From NCBI RefSeq assembly GCF_039679125.1, contig NZ_CP155551.1, forward strand, positions 1,364,001-1,428,000: a DNA stretch of 64,000 bases, read 5' to 3'. A model generated the notes under the pieces. The model was not told where the DNA came from. It searched no databases and was given only the letters and a program-made list of their open reading frames with translations. This DNA comes from Blastococcus sp. HT6-4 (GTDB lineage Bacteria > Actinomycetota > Actinomycetes > Mycobacteriales > Geodermatophilaceae). Shown piece by piece: positions 31,803-40,396 of this stretch (position 1 is its first letter; each line of letters opens with the position of its first letter). The position numbers and the translations under genes were made by a program.

Positions 31803-33215
31803 TCAGAGCGGGATGTTGCCGTGCGCGCCCCGGCCGAGCGGGGCCGCCGCCAGCGCCTCGATCAGCCGCTGCCGGGTGCGGGCCGGCTCCACCACCTCGT
31901 CGACGACGCCGATCTGCAGCGCCCGGTTCACCCCGCCGGCGATCCGCTCGTGCTCCTCGGCCAGCTGCGCGTGCAGCGCCTCCCGCTCCCCGGGAGGGGC
32001 GGCGGCGAGCTTCTTGCGGTGCAGGATGCCGACGGCCGCCTTCGCGCCCATGACCGCCACCTCCGCGCCCGGCCACGCGAACACGGCGGTCGCGCCGAGC
32101 GAGCGGGAGTTCATGGCGATGTAGGCGCCGCCGTAGGACTTCCGCGTCACGAGCGTCACCCGCGGGACAACGGCCTCGGCGAACGCGTGCAGCAGCTTGG
32201 CCCCGCGGCGCACGACGCCGTCCCACTCCTGCCCGACGCCCGGCAGGTAGCCGGGGACGTCGACCAGCACGACCAGCGGGACGCCGAACGCGTCGCACAT
32301 GCGCACGAACCGGGCCGCCTTCTCCGCCGACGCGGAGTCCAGGCAGCCCCCCAGCCGCAGCGGGTTGTTGGCGATGACGCCGACCGTCCGCCCGGCCAGC
32401 CGGCCGAGGGTGGTGACGACGTTGGGTGCGAAGCGCGGGTGCAGCTCCAGACCGGGCTCGTCCAGCACCGCGGAGACGAGCGGCTTGACGTCGTAGGCAC
32501 GGTTGGTCTGCTCGGGCAGGAACGCGCCGAGGTCGAGGCTGCGCTCCTCCGCGGCCGGGGCGAACCTGCCCTGGGCGGCCAGCAGGTCGACGGCGAGCCG
32601 GGCGGTCTCCAGGGCGGTGGCCTCGGACTCGGTGACCACGTGCACCACGCCGCTGCGCCGCCCGTGGGTGTCCGGGCCGCCCAGGCTCTCCATGTCGACG
32701 TTCTCACCGGTGACCGAGCGGACGACCTCCGGGCCGGTCACGAAGACCCGGCCGGCGGGGCCCATGATCACCAGGTCGGTGAGCGCCGGGCCGTAGGCGG
32801 CGCCACCGGCGGCCGGTCCGAGCACCACCGAGATCTGCGGCACCCGGCCGGAGGCCCGCACCATGGCGGCGAAGACCTCCCCGACCGCGTGCAGCGCCGT
32901 GACGCCCTCGGCCAACCGCGCTCCGCCGGAGTGCCAGATGCCGACGACCGGGACGTGCTCCCGCAGGGCGGTGTCGATCGCGTCGACGATGTGCCGGCAG
33001 CCGTCGACGCCCATGGCGCCGCCCATGACCGTGGCGTCGGTGCAGAAGGCGATCGCCGGGCTGCCGGAGACGGTGCCGCGGGCGGCGAGCACCCCGGAGT
33101 CGTCGCGCGGGCCGAGCTGCTGCATCGACGCCGCGTCGAAGAACCGCCGGAGGCGGTCCTCCGGGTCGCGGGGGTCGGGGGTGGGCAGCGTCGGTGCGGC
33201 CTGGACGGTCGTCAC
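31803..33215 (-). CDS. accD6: Acyl-CoA carboxylase carboxyltransferase subunit, AccD6-like
   Basis: This 470-residue carboxyltransferase (beta) subunit moves CO2 from biotin to acetyl- or propionyl-CoA. It carries GIWHSGGARLAEGV and VLGPAAGGAAYGPALTD in the N-lobe and CDAFGVPLVVLVDVPGYLPG, RKSYGGAYIAMNS and VMGAKAAVGILH in the C-lobe. It is the last gene of the fatty-acid operon, the place AccD6 holds in M. tuberculosis, where it makes malonyl-CoA. The biotinylated alpha subunit must come from elsewhere. GTG start at 33215 lies 43 bases after fabF. Confidence 0.9.
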   Translation of the reverse strand: MTTVQAAPTLPTPDPRDPEDRLRRFFDAASMQQLGPRDDSGVLAARGTVSGSPAIAFCTDATVMGGAMGVDGCRHIVDAIDTALREHVPVVGIWHSGGARLAEGVTALHAVGEVFAAMVRASGRVPQISVVLGPAAGGAAYGPALTDLVIMGPAGRVFVTGPEVVRSVTGENVDMESLGGPDTHGRRSGVVHVVTESEATALETARLAVDLLAAQGRFAPAAEERSLDLGAFLPEQTNRAYDVKPLVSAVLDEPGLELHPRFAPNVVTTLGRLAGRTVGVIANNPLRLGGCLDSASAEKAARFVRMCDAFGVPLVVLVDVPGYLPGVGQEWDGVVRRGAKLLHAFAEAVVPRVTLVTRKSYGGAYIAMNSRSLGATAVFAWPGAEVAVMGAKAAVGILHRKKLAAAPPGEREALHAQLAEEHERIAGGVNRALQIGVVDEVVEPARTRQRLIEALAAAPLGRGAHGNIPL

Positions 33216-33258
33216 GGCGTCTCCTCAGGTGGTGCGGGCCGGGGCCGGGGTGGTGCGC

Positions 33259-34503
33259 TCAGGCGGTCGTGAAGACCAGCGCGATGTTGTGCCCGCCGAA
33301 GCCGAAGGAGTCGTTGACGGCCGCGCGGAGCGTGGCCCGGCGCGGCTCGCGGCGGACGATGTCCAGGGCCTGTACGGCGGGGTCGTCGTCGGGGTCGTCG
33401 AGGTTGGCCGTCGCGGGGACGATCTGCTCGCGCAGCGCGAGGATGGCGAACACCGACTCCAGCGCGCCGGCGGCGCCGAGCAGGTGGCCGGTCTGGCTCT
33501 TGGTGGCGCTGACCAGCACGTGCTCGCCGAGGGAGGAGCGGATCGCCGCGGCCTCGGCGGTGTCGCCGACCGGGGTGGAGGTGGCGTGCGCGTTGACGTG
33601 GCCGATGTCGGCGGGGGAGAGGTCGGCGTCGCGGAGCGCGGCGGTGATCGCCCGGCCCGCGCCCTCGCCCTCCGGGTGCGGGGCGACCAGGTCGTAGCCG
33701 TCGGCGGTGGCGCCGGCGCCGGCCACCCGGGCGTGCACGCGGGCCCCCCGGGCGGCGGCCGAGTCGGCGCGCTCGAGCACCAGCGCGGCGGCGCCCTCGC
33801 CCAGCACGAACCCGTCGCGGCTCTTGTCGAACGGCCGCGAGGCGCGCTCGGGCTCGTCGTTGCGGGTGGACATCGCCCGCATGGCGGCGAAGCCGGCCAT
33901 CGGCAGGGGGTGGACGCAGGCCTCGGCGCCGCCGACCAGGACGATGTCGGCGCGGTCGAACCGCAGGAGGTCCAGCCCCCAGCGGATGGCCTCGGCGCCG
34001 GATGCGCAGGCGCTGACCGGCGCGTGCACGCCGCCCCTGGCGCCGACGGCCAGGCCGACCGCGGCGGCCGGCCCGTTGGGCATGAGCATCGGGATGGTGA
34101 ACGGCGAGACCCGCTTGGGGCCCTTCGCCTCCAGGACGTCGTCCTGGCCGAGCAGGGTGAGCGCACCGCCGATGCCGGTGCCGAACACCACCGCGATCCG
34201 CACGGGGTCGACGCCGGAGTCGGCGGCCCCCGAGTCGGCCCACGCCTGCTCGGCGGCGATCACCGCGACCTGCTGGCTGCGGTCCAGGCGGCGGGCGCGC
34301 ACCCGGTCGATCTGCTCGGCGGGGTCGGCCGCGAGGCGGGCGACCAGCTGCGCCGGGAACTCCTTGACCCAGTCGTCGGTGATCCGGCTGACGCCGGAGC
34401 GGCCGGCGAGGAGGGCCTCCCAGGTGGTGGCCACGTCGCCGCCGAGCGGCGTGGTGGCACCGAGGCCGGTGACGACGACGTCGGTGGTGGACGGGCTGCT
34501 CAT
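33259..34503 (-). CDS. fabF: 3-oxoacyl-ACP synthase II
   Basis: FabF extends acyl-ACP with malonyl-ACP. The 414-residue chain has the catalytic triad in place: Cys166 in SACASGAE, His306 in NAHATSTPVGD and His340 in SQTGHLLGAAGALE, and ends with FGFGGHNIALVF. It corresponds to the kas genes of mycobacteria, with only one copy here. It lies downstream of acpP, from which a strong hairpin separates it. Confidence 0.95.
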   Translation of the reverse strand: MSSPSTTDVVVTGLGATTPLGGDVATTWEALLAGRSGVSRITDDWVKEFPAQLVARLAADPAEQIDRVRARRLDRSQQVAVIAAEQAWADSGAADSGVDPVRIAVVFGTGIGGALTLLGQDDVLEAKGPKRVSPFTIPMLMPNGPAAAVGLAVGARGGVHAPVSACASGAEAIRWGLDLLRFDRADIVLVGGAEACVHPLPMAGFAAMRAMSTRNDEPERASRPFDKSRDGFVLGEGAAALVLERADSAAARGARVHARVAGAGATADGYDLVAPHPEGEGAGRAITAALRDADLSPADIGHVNAHATSTPVGDTAEAAAIRSSLGEHVLVSATKSQTGHLLGAAGALESVFAILALREQIVPATANLDDPDDDPAVQALDIVRREPRRATLRAAVNDSFGFGGHNIALVFTTA

Positions 34504-34552
34504 GGGGTCTCCTCTGCGGGCGTCGGCCGGGGGTGGGGCCGGATCGGGGCGG

Positions 34553-34589
34553 AGCGGGTCCCGCCGGCGGTCGGCCGGCGGGACCCGCT
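34553..34589 (-). terminator. 16-bp perfect hairpin between acpP and fabF
   Basis: AGCGGGTCCCGCCGGC pairs perfectly with GCCGGCGGGACCCGCT around GGTCG, just after the acpP stop and 50 bases before the fabF start. There is no U-run. In this position it could be a partial terminator or a 3' mRNA stabiliser that gives more ACP than FabF. Confidence 0.6.
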
Positions 34590-34592
34590 GGG

Positions 34593-34835
34593 TCAGCCCT
34601 GGTTCTTCTCGATGAAGGTGATCGCGTCGCCGACCGTCTTGATGTTGGCCAGCTGGTCGTCGGGGATGGCGACGCCGAACTTGTCCTCGACGGCGGTGGC
34701 GATCTCGACCATCGACAGCGAGTCGACGTCGAGGTCGTCGGTGAAGGACTTCTCCGGGGTGGCGTCGGCGGGTGCCACCCCGGCGACCTCCTCCAGGATC
34801 TCGGCCAGACCGGACTGGATCTCCTGGGTGCTCAC
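34593..34835 (-). CDS. acpP: Acyl carrier protein
   Basis: The 80-residue acidic protein carries growing acyl chains on phosphopantetheine bound to Ser39 in DLDVDSLSMVEIATAVED. Four-helix ACP layout and length are normal. GTG at 34835 follows a GAGAGAGGA ribosome site. It lies between fabH and fabF, as in Streptomyces. Confidence 0.95.
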   Translation of the reverse strand: MSTQEIQSGLAEILEEVAGVAPADATPEKSFTDDLDVDSLSMVEIATAVEDKFGVAIPDDQLANIKTVGDAITFIEKNQG

Positions 34836-34917
34836 GCGGGTCCTCTCTCTCGGATGGGGCGGGCGGTGCCCGCCGACGTCCGGGACACGGTGTCCCGGGG
34901 ATCTTGGGTGGTGGCGC

Positions 34918-35886
34918 TCACGGCAGGACGACGACCTGGCCGGCGAAGGTCAGGCCCGCCCCGTAGCCCAGCAGCAGGGCGACGTCGCCGCTCTTGGCCT
35001 CGCCGGTCTCGAGCAGGGCCGCGAGGGCGAGCGGGACCGACGCCGAGGAGGTGTTGCCCGAGCGCACGACGTCGCGGGCGATGACGGTCCGCTCCGGCAG
35101 CTTCAGCCGCTTGGCCATCAGCTCGATGATCCGCAGGTTGGCCTGGTGCGGCGCGAAGACGTCGATGTCGTCGGGGCCCACCCCCGCACGGTCCATCGCC
35201 TCGACCAGGGTGTCGGTGAGCTTCGTCGTCGCCCACCGGTACACCGCCTGGCCGGCCATGCTCATGCCGGTCTCGTCCGGGGGGATGGCGATCGCCTCGT
35301 GCAGGTCGCCGTCGCTGCCCCACACGGCCGGGCCGATGGCCGGTTCGTCGGAGGCGCTGACGACCGCGGCCCCTGCGCCGTCGGCGAAGATCACCGCCGT
35401 CGACCGGTCGTCGAGGTTCGTGTAGTCGGTGAGCCGCTCCCCGCCGATGACGAGCGCGTTGCGCGCCGTCCCGCTGCGGATCGCGTCGGCGGCGGCGCTG
35501 AGCGCGTAGCACCAGCCGGCGCAGCCGGCGTTGACGTCGAAGGCCCCGGGCCGGGGCACCCCGAGCTGGTGGGCGATCCGCGGCGCGAGCCCGGGGATCG
35601 CCTTCGGCGGGCTGGTGGTCGCGAGCAGCACGAGATCGATGTCGCCGGCGTCCAGGCCGCTGGCGGCCAGCGCCTTGCCGCCGGCCGCGACCGACATCTC
35701 CACCAGCGTCTCGTCGGGCTCGGCCCAGCGACGCTCGGCGATCCCGACCCGCGCCTGGATCCACTCGTCGTTGGTCTCCATCCGCTCGGCGAGCTCGTGG
35801 TTGGTCACCCGCCGGCGGGGCCGGTAGCTCCCCAAGCCGAGGATCCGCGCCCCCGGCGCGCCCTTGTCCAGCTTGATCGGGGTCAC
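34918..35886 (-). CDS. fabH: 3-oxoacyl-ACP synthase III
   Basis: FabH starts chain synthesis by joining an acyl-CoA primer to malonyl-ACP. The 322-residue protein has Cys122 in NAGCAGW, His247 in APHQANLRI and Asn278 in SGNTSSASVPLAL, and closes with LLGYGAGLTFAGQ. Its GTG overlaps the fabD stop in GTGA, so the pair is coupled. Presence of fabH here follows the Streptomyces order; mycobacteria keep it elsewhere. Primer choice (acetyl or branched) cannot be read. Confidence 0.94.
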   Translation of the reverse strand: MTPIKLDKGAPGARILGLGSYRPRRRVTNHELAERMETNDEWIQARVGIAERRWAEPDETLVEMSVAAGGKALAASGLDAGDIDLVLLATTSPPKAIPGLAPRIAHQLGVPRPGAFDVNAGCAGWCYALSAAADAIRSGTARNALVIGGERLTDYTNLDDRSTAVIFADGAGAAVVSASDEPAIGPAVWGSDGDLHEAIAIPPDETGMSMAGQAVYRWATTKLTDTLVEAMDRAGVGPDDIDVFAPHQANLRIIELMAKRLKLPERTVIARDVVRSGNTSSASVPLALAALLETGEAKSGDVALLLGYGAGLTFAGQVVVLP

Positions 35887-37085
35887 GCGGTCACCTCCGG
35901 GTAGAGCCGGGCGATCGGGTCGCCGGCGTCGACGAGGTCGCCCTCATGGACGAGCCACTCGGCCAGCACGCCGTCGTACCCGGCGGACACGTTGACCTCC
36001 TCGCGCCGGCCGCGGATGCACCCCAGGAACGTGCCCGCGGGCAGGTGGGTGCCCTCCGCGACCTCGGCGGGGCTGACCGTGCCGCGCGCCGGGGCCACCA
36101 CCATCCGCCAGTCGGGCAGGTGCTCGGCCTCGGCCCGGCCCCGCTCGGCGTCGATGAGCTCCCGGGCGCGGGTCAGGTCGGCCGGGCTGCTGATGGCCAG
36201 CACCTCGATGCCGGATCCCTTCCACTCCCGCTTGGCCAGCCCGGCGAGCGCGCCGGCCGGCGGCAGCTCGAGCACCGCGGTGACGCCGAGGTCCCGCAGG
36301 GTGGCCAGACAGGCGTCGAACCGCACCGGGCTGGTCACCTGGCTGACCAGCCGGGACAGCGCCTCGGCGCCGGAGTCGACGGCGGCGCCGTCGGCGTTGG
36401 ACAGCAGCAGCCGGCTGGGATCGGCCGGCCGGAGCCCGCCGACGAGGCCCTCGAGCTCCTCGCGCGCCGGAGCCATGTAGCCGGTGTGGAACGCGCCGGC
36501 GACCGACAGCGGCATGATCCGCGCCTTGGCGGGGGGCTCGGCCTTGAGCGCCGCCAGGCCGTCCAGGGGTCCGGCGGCCACGACCTGCCCGCCGCCGTTC
36601 ATGTTGGCCGGGGTCAGGCCGTGCCGCTCGAGGGCGGTCAGCACCTCGTCGGGATCGCCGCCCAGGACGGCGGACATCCCGGTGGGCGTCCGGGCGCAGG
36701 CGGCGGCCATCGCCCGGCCGCGGACGGCGGTCAGCGCGATCGCCGCCTCGACCGAGAGGACCCCGGCCAGCGCGGCGGCGGTCAGCTCGCCGACGCTGTG
36801 GCCGGTGATGACGACGTCCCGACCGGTGTGCGGCGTGTGGGCCACCGGGCCCGGCAGACCACCGAGCTCGCGGGCGACGAAGAGGCTCATCGCGACCACG
36901 AGCGGCTGGGTGACGGCGGTGTCCTTGATCGCCTCGGCGTCGCCCGTCGTGCCGAGGGAGAGCAGGTCGGCACCGGCGATCGCACCGGCCCAGCGGAAGA
37001 ACGGTTCCGCGCCGGGGAGGTCCAGCCAGTCGGTCAGCATCCCGGGCTTCTGCGCACCCTGACCCGGGGCGAGGACGGCGAGCAC
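35883..37085 (-). CDS. fabD: Malonyl-CoA:ACP transacylase with C-terminal biotinyl-like domain
   Basis: Residues 1-300 are FabD, which loads malonyl onto ACP: APGQGAQKPGM at the start, nucleophile Ser97 in GHSVGE, and His200 in GAFHT. Residues about 328-396 are an extra barrel-sandwich domain resembling a biotinyl/lipoyl carrier (MVVAPARGTVSPAEV, AGYDGVLAEWLVHEGDLVDAGDPIARL), but the EAMKM hairpin that bears the modified lysine is replaced by RGRREEVNV. The added domain therefore should not be biotinylated. FabD proteins are usually near 310 residues; this one is 400. GTG at 37085 fits the family start; GTG at 37172 is alternative. Confidence 0.92.
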   Translation of the reverse strand: MLAVLAPGQGAQKPGMLTDWLDLPGAEPFFRWAGAIAGADLLSLGTTGDAEAIKDTAVTQPLVVAMSLFVARELGGLPGPVAHTPHTGRDVVITGHSVGELTAAALAGVLSVEAAIALTAVRGRAMAAACARTPTGMSAVLGGDPDEVLTALERHGLTPANMNGGGQVVAAGPLDGLAALKAEPPAKARIMPLSVAGAFHTGYMAPAREELEGLVGGLRPADPSRLLLSNADGAAVDSGAEALSRLVSQVTSPVRFDACLATLRDLGVTAVLELPPAGALAGLAKREWKGSGIEVLAISSPADLTRARELIDAERGRAEAEHLPDWRMVVAPARGTVSPAEVAEGTHLPAGTFLGCIRGRREEVNVSAGYDGVLAEWLVHEGDLVDAGDPIARLYPEVTA

Positions 37086-37154
37086 GTGTTCACCGTGCCA
37101 GTGATCGGCTCCGGCCGCGGTGGGCTGGGGTACGAAAGGAGACCGGTGATCTTT

Positions 37155-37217
37155 GTGGGAACCCTCCAACACATGCAGGTAAACGCCGACTCGCGCAGCT
37201 GTCCGCTCGTGGGAACC
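37155..37217. promoter_or_regulatory. Direct repeat GTGGGAACC upstream of fabD, candidate FasR/MabR sites
   Basis: GTGGGAACC occurs at 37155-37163 and again at 37209-37217, start points 54 bases apart, about five DNA turns. Both lie in the space between the fabD start and the 3' end of the regulator gene. The regulator family (MabR/FasR) is known to bind upstream of fabD, so these repeats are candidate operators, though they are unlike the published mycobacterial palindrome as I recall it. Confidence 0.4.
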
Positions 37218-37240
37218 GTACGTCTGTGGTAGCCGGCGCC

Positions 37241-38419
37241 TCAGTGCCAGAGCGAGCGTTCGCGGTCCAGTGCGGCCAGTGCGAGGGCCACCTGCAGGGT
37301 CCAGCTGCCGCGCGGATCGGTCGCCGACAGGCCGGTCAGCTCGGCCGCTCGCCTGAGCCGGTACCGCACCGTGTTGGGGTGGACGAAGATCGCCCGCGCG
37401 CTGGCCTCCAGGTTGCCCCCGCTGGCGAGCACGGCCCGGACCGTCTCCAGCACCCCGCCGCCGGCCCCGCGCAACGGTGCGGCCACCTGCTCCTGCAGCG
37501 CCGCCCGGGCCAGTGGGTCGCCGTCGAGCGCGCGCTCGGCCAGCAGTGCGTCCGCGGCGACCGGGCGGGGCGCCTCCGGCCAGGCGCGCGCGGCGCGCAG
37601 GCCGGCGAGCGCCGCCGCCGCCGAGACCGCCGCCCGGCCCAGGCCGTCCACGACCGGCCCGGTCACGACCGGGCCGTCGCCGAACTCGTCGCTGACCCGG
37701 TCCGCGACGGCCTCGAGGTCGCCCGCGCCGCCGAGGACGACGACCAGCTGCTCGGCGTGGACGCCGACCAGGACGTCGCAGCGGAGGCCGCGGGCGGCCC
37801 GGCGGACGGCCCCGTGCGGGTCGTCGACGCCGGTCGGGGTGGCCCCGACCAGCACGACCGCGGGGGTGGCGGCCGCCCAGCCCAGCGCCGCGGCGCGGCC
37901 GGACAGCTCCTCGGACCGCTCCCCACGCACCAGCGCGTCGACGACGAGCGCCTCCAGCCGGGCGTCCCAGGCGCCCCGGTTCTCCGCGAAGGCGGCGTAG
38001 ACGTGCGCCGTCGCGAAGGCCACCTCACGGCTGAACTGCAGGACCGCGAGGCGCAGCGTGTCCTCGTCACCGGGCGCGGCCACCGAGGTGACCCGTTCCT
38101 CCATCACCTCGACGGTCACCTTGACCAGGTCGACCGTCTGCTTGAGCGCCACGGCGCGGACGAGCTCCCGCGGGGCGGCGCCGAAGACCTCGCCGGTGAG
38201 CCGGGGTGGCCGGCCGGGGTTGCGGCACCACTCGACGAGCGAGGCGATGCCGGCCTGGGCGACCAGGGTGACCCAGGAGCGCTGGTCGGCCGGCATCGCG
38301 CGGAACCACGGCAGGTCGTCGTCCATCCGGGCCACGGCCTGCGTGGCCAGCGACCCCGACGCCCGCTCCAGCCGCCGCAGCGTGGCCTCGCTCGGCGGGC
38401 GGTTGCTCACCCCGCTCAC
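37241..38419 (-). CDS. fasR: PucR-family regulator of fatty-acid synthesis (MabR/FasR-like)
   Basis: The 392-residue protein ends with a PucR-type helix-turn-helix (LEASARAIFVHPNTVRYRLRRAAELTG, about 340-370, given in part here) and has a GGDEF-like middle domain typical of PucR. Orthologues, MabR in mycobacteria and FasR in Streptomyces, lie directly upstream of fabD and control the fatty-acid operon in response to acyl-CoAs. Position and domain order make orthology likely. It shares its start region with a divergent pirin gene, 45 bases away. Confidence 0.85.
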   Translation of the reverse strand: MSGVSNRPPSEATLRRLERASGSLATQAVARMDDDLPWFRAMPADQRSWVTLVAQAGIASLVEWCRNPGRPPRLTGEVFGAAPRELVRAVALKQTVDLVKVTVEVMEERVTSVAAPGDEDTLRLAVLQFSREVAFATAHVYAAFAENRGAWDARLEALVVDALVRGERSEELSGRAAALGWAAATPAVVLVGATPTGVDDPHGAVRRAARGLRCDVLVGVHAEQLVVVLGGAGDLEAVADRVSDEFGDGPVVTGPVVDGLGRAAVSAAAALAGLRAARAWPEAPRPVAADALLAERALDGDPLARAALQEQVAAPLRGAGGGVLETVRAVLASGGNLEASARAIFVHPNTVRYRLRRAAELTGLSATDPRGSWTLQVALALAALDRERSLWH

Positions 38420-38464
38420 CGGGTCAGCGTGTCACGCCGCCCCTGCGTCGGGGACAGTGGAGCG

Positions 38465-39073
38465 GTGGACGTTCCCCCGGTCGGCGGCGCCGGCCTGGAC
38501 TCCCGGGTGGTCGCGGCCCCCGACGACGGCTCGCTCGGGCCGGTGCTGCGGATCGCCGACGACCGGCTGGCCGCCGGTGCCGGATACGGCGAGCACGAGC
38601 ACCGGTCGGTCGACGTCGTCGCCGTCGTCCTGGCCGGGACGCTCACCCATCGCTGGGGTGCCGGGGCGGCGCTGGCCGCCGGTGACGTCGCGGTCCTGCG
38701 CGCCGGTGCGGGGCTGGCCCACGACGAGGTGGCCGGCGCCGGGGGCGCGCGGGTGCTGCAGTGCTACCTGCGCAGCGCGCACCCGTCGGCGCCCGCGGCC
38801 CACGAGGTGCACCGGGCGGCCGGCGGCTGGATCGACCTGGCCCGGGCGGACGCCGCCCTGTGGGTGGGCCGGGCGGGTCCGGGCGACGAGCTGACGCCGC
38901 CGCCGGGCGTGGTGCTCGTCGCGGACGGCTCCGGCGTGCACCGCGCCGGATCGGGGCCGGTACGGCCCCCGGTGCCGGTGACAGTGCTGGTCTGGCGGGT
39001 CGACGGCGGCCGGCCGAGCTGGGCGGAGGACCGGCTCCCGTCATCGCGGAGAACGGGTGCGCCCCCCGCGTGA
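38465..39073 (+). CDS. Pirin-like cupin protein
   Basis: The 202-residue protein matches the N-terminal pirin cupin: SRVVAAPDDG, GEHEHRSVDVVAVVLAGTLTH (with the metal-ligand His residues), LAAGDVAVLRAGAGLAHDE and CYLRSAHPSAP. The second cupin is reduced. Pirins bind Fe or Ni, and some are quercetin dioxygenases; the role here is not known. GTG at 38465 was chosen for the onset of homology. It ends 16 bases before the amidohydrolase start and may be co-transcribed with it. Confidence 0.7.
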   Translation: MDVPPVGGAGLDSRVVAAPDDGSLGPVLRIADDRLAAGAGYGEHEHRSVDVVAVVLAGTLTHRWGAGAALAAGDVAVLRAGAGLAHDEVAGAGGARVLQCYLRSAHPSAPAAHEVHRAAGGWIDLARADAALWVGRAGPGDELTPPPGVVLVADGSGVHRAGSGPVRPPVPVTVLVWRVDGGRPSWAEDRLPSSRRTGAPPA

Positions 39074-39089
39074 CGGGCAGAGTGGGGGC

Positions 39090-40316
39090 ATGCCGATCAG
39101 CTCCTCCGACCTGCTCGCCGCCGCGTACTCCGACGCCGACCGCACCATCGAGCTGCGCCGTCAGCTGCACCGCCACCCGGAGATCGGACTGCAGCTGCCA
39201 CGCACCCAGGCCACGGTGCTCGAGGCGTTCGCCGAGCTGCCGATCGAGGTGATCACCGGGACGACGACGAGCTCCGTCGTCGGTGTGCTGCGCGGTGCCC
39301 GGCCCGGGCCCACGTTCCTGCTGCGCGGTGACATGGACGCCCTGCCGGTGCACGAGGACACCGGCCTGCCGTTCGCCTCGCAGGTCCCCGGCGCGATGCA
39401 CGCCTGCGGCCACGACACCCACGTCGCGATGCTCGTGGGGGCGGCGCGGTTGCTGGCGGCGCGCCGCGACGAGCTGGCCGGGCAGGTCGTCTTCATGGTG
39501 CAGCCGGGGGAGGAGGGTTTCCACGGGGCGCGCTACATGCTCGACGAGGGGCTGCTCGACGTCGTCCCGGAGGCGCCGGTGAGCGGCGCGTTCGCCCTGC
39601 ACGTCTCCGCCACCATGCCCAGCGGCAGCGTGAACGTGCGACCCGGGCCGATCATGGCGGCGGCCGACCAGTGGCGGATGACCCTGCACGGCCGGGGCGG
39701 GCACGCCTCCGAGCCGCACGCGGCGGCCGACCCGATCCCGGTGGCGGCGGAGATCGTGCTGGCGCTGCAGGCGATGGTCACCCGCCGGGTCGACGTCTTC
39801 GACCCCGCGGTGGTCACCGTCGCCCACATCGAAGCGGGGTCGACCAACAACGTCATCCCCGACACGGCGGTGCTCGAGGGGACGATCCGCACCCTCTCGC
39901 CCGCGCGGCGCGCCGACGTCGTCGCCTCCGTGCAGCGGGTGGCGACCCACGTCGCGGCCGCGCACGAGATGGGCCTGGACTGGCAGCACTTCGAGGGCTA
40001 CCCGGTCACGATGAACGACCCCGGCATGGCCACCCTGGTGCTCCGGTCGGCGGCCGAGCTGCTCGGGCCGCAGGCCAGCGTGCCCATGCCGGCACCGCTC
40101 ATGGGCGCCGAGGACTTCTCCTACGTGCTGCAGCGGGTGCCGGGTGTCATGGCCTGGCTCGGCGCCTGCCCTCCCGGGGTGGATCCGGCCGGCGCCCCAC
40201 CCAACCACTCGAATCTGGTCGTGTTCGACGAGGAGCCGCTCCCGGCCGGGGTCGCCCTCTACGCGCAGATGGCGCTGCAGGCCCTGTCCGCCCAGGGCTC
40301 GTCCACCTCGGCATAG
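39090..40316 (+). CDS. M20-family amidohydrolase (N-acyl amino acid deacylase type)
   Basis: The 408-residue metallohydrolase has RRQLHRHPEIGLQ, FLLRGDMDALPV, the metal-binding ACGHDTHVAM, the QPGEEGFHGARYM motif with the catalytic Glu pair, a dimerisation domain (about 190-300) and the final MGAEDFSYVL. Relatives remove acyl groups from amino acids, including IAA-amino acid conjugates and hippurate. The stop codon TAG lies inside the stem of a 23-base-pair hairpin. Confidence 0.88.
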   Translation: MPISSSDLLAAAYSDADRTIELRRQLHRHPEIGLQLPRTQATVLEAFAELPIEVITGTTTSSVVGVLRGARPGPTFLLRGDMDALPVHEDTGLPFASQVPGAMHACGHDTHVAMLVGAARLLAARRDELAGQVVFMVQPGEEGFHGARYMLDEGLLDVVPEAPVSGAFALHVSATMPSGSVNVRPGPIMAAADQWRMTLHGRGGHASEPHAAADPIPVAAEIVLALQAMVTRRVDVFDPAVVTVAHIEAGSTNNVIPDTAVLEGTIRTLSPARRADVVASVQRVATHVAAAHEMGLDWQHFEGYPVTMNDPGMATLVLRSAAELLGPQASVPMPAPLMGAEDFSYVLQRVPGVMAWLGACPPGVDPAGAPPNHSNLVVFDEEPLPAGVALYAQMALQALSAQGSSTSA

Positions 40317-40369
40317 GAGGCTATGCATACGGTTTTCGGCGCGATTCCGTATGCATAGCCTCCTATGCC
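40310..40369. terminator. 23-bp perfect hairpin containing the amidohydrolase stop codon
   Basis: Left arm 40310-40332 and right arm 40347-40369 pair without a mismatch around a 14-base loop TTTTCGGCGCGATT. Each arm also contains its own inverted repeat, GCATAG-GAGG-CTATGC, so the DNA or RNA can fold in two ways. The stop codon of the M20 gene (40314-40316) is in the left arm. It lies before the 3' end of the convergent LacI gene, so a two-way terminator is the simplest role. Confidence 0.75.
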
Positions 40370-40396
40370 TGGAGGGGGCGGGCGAAGGCTCTCGGG

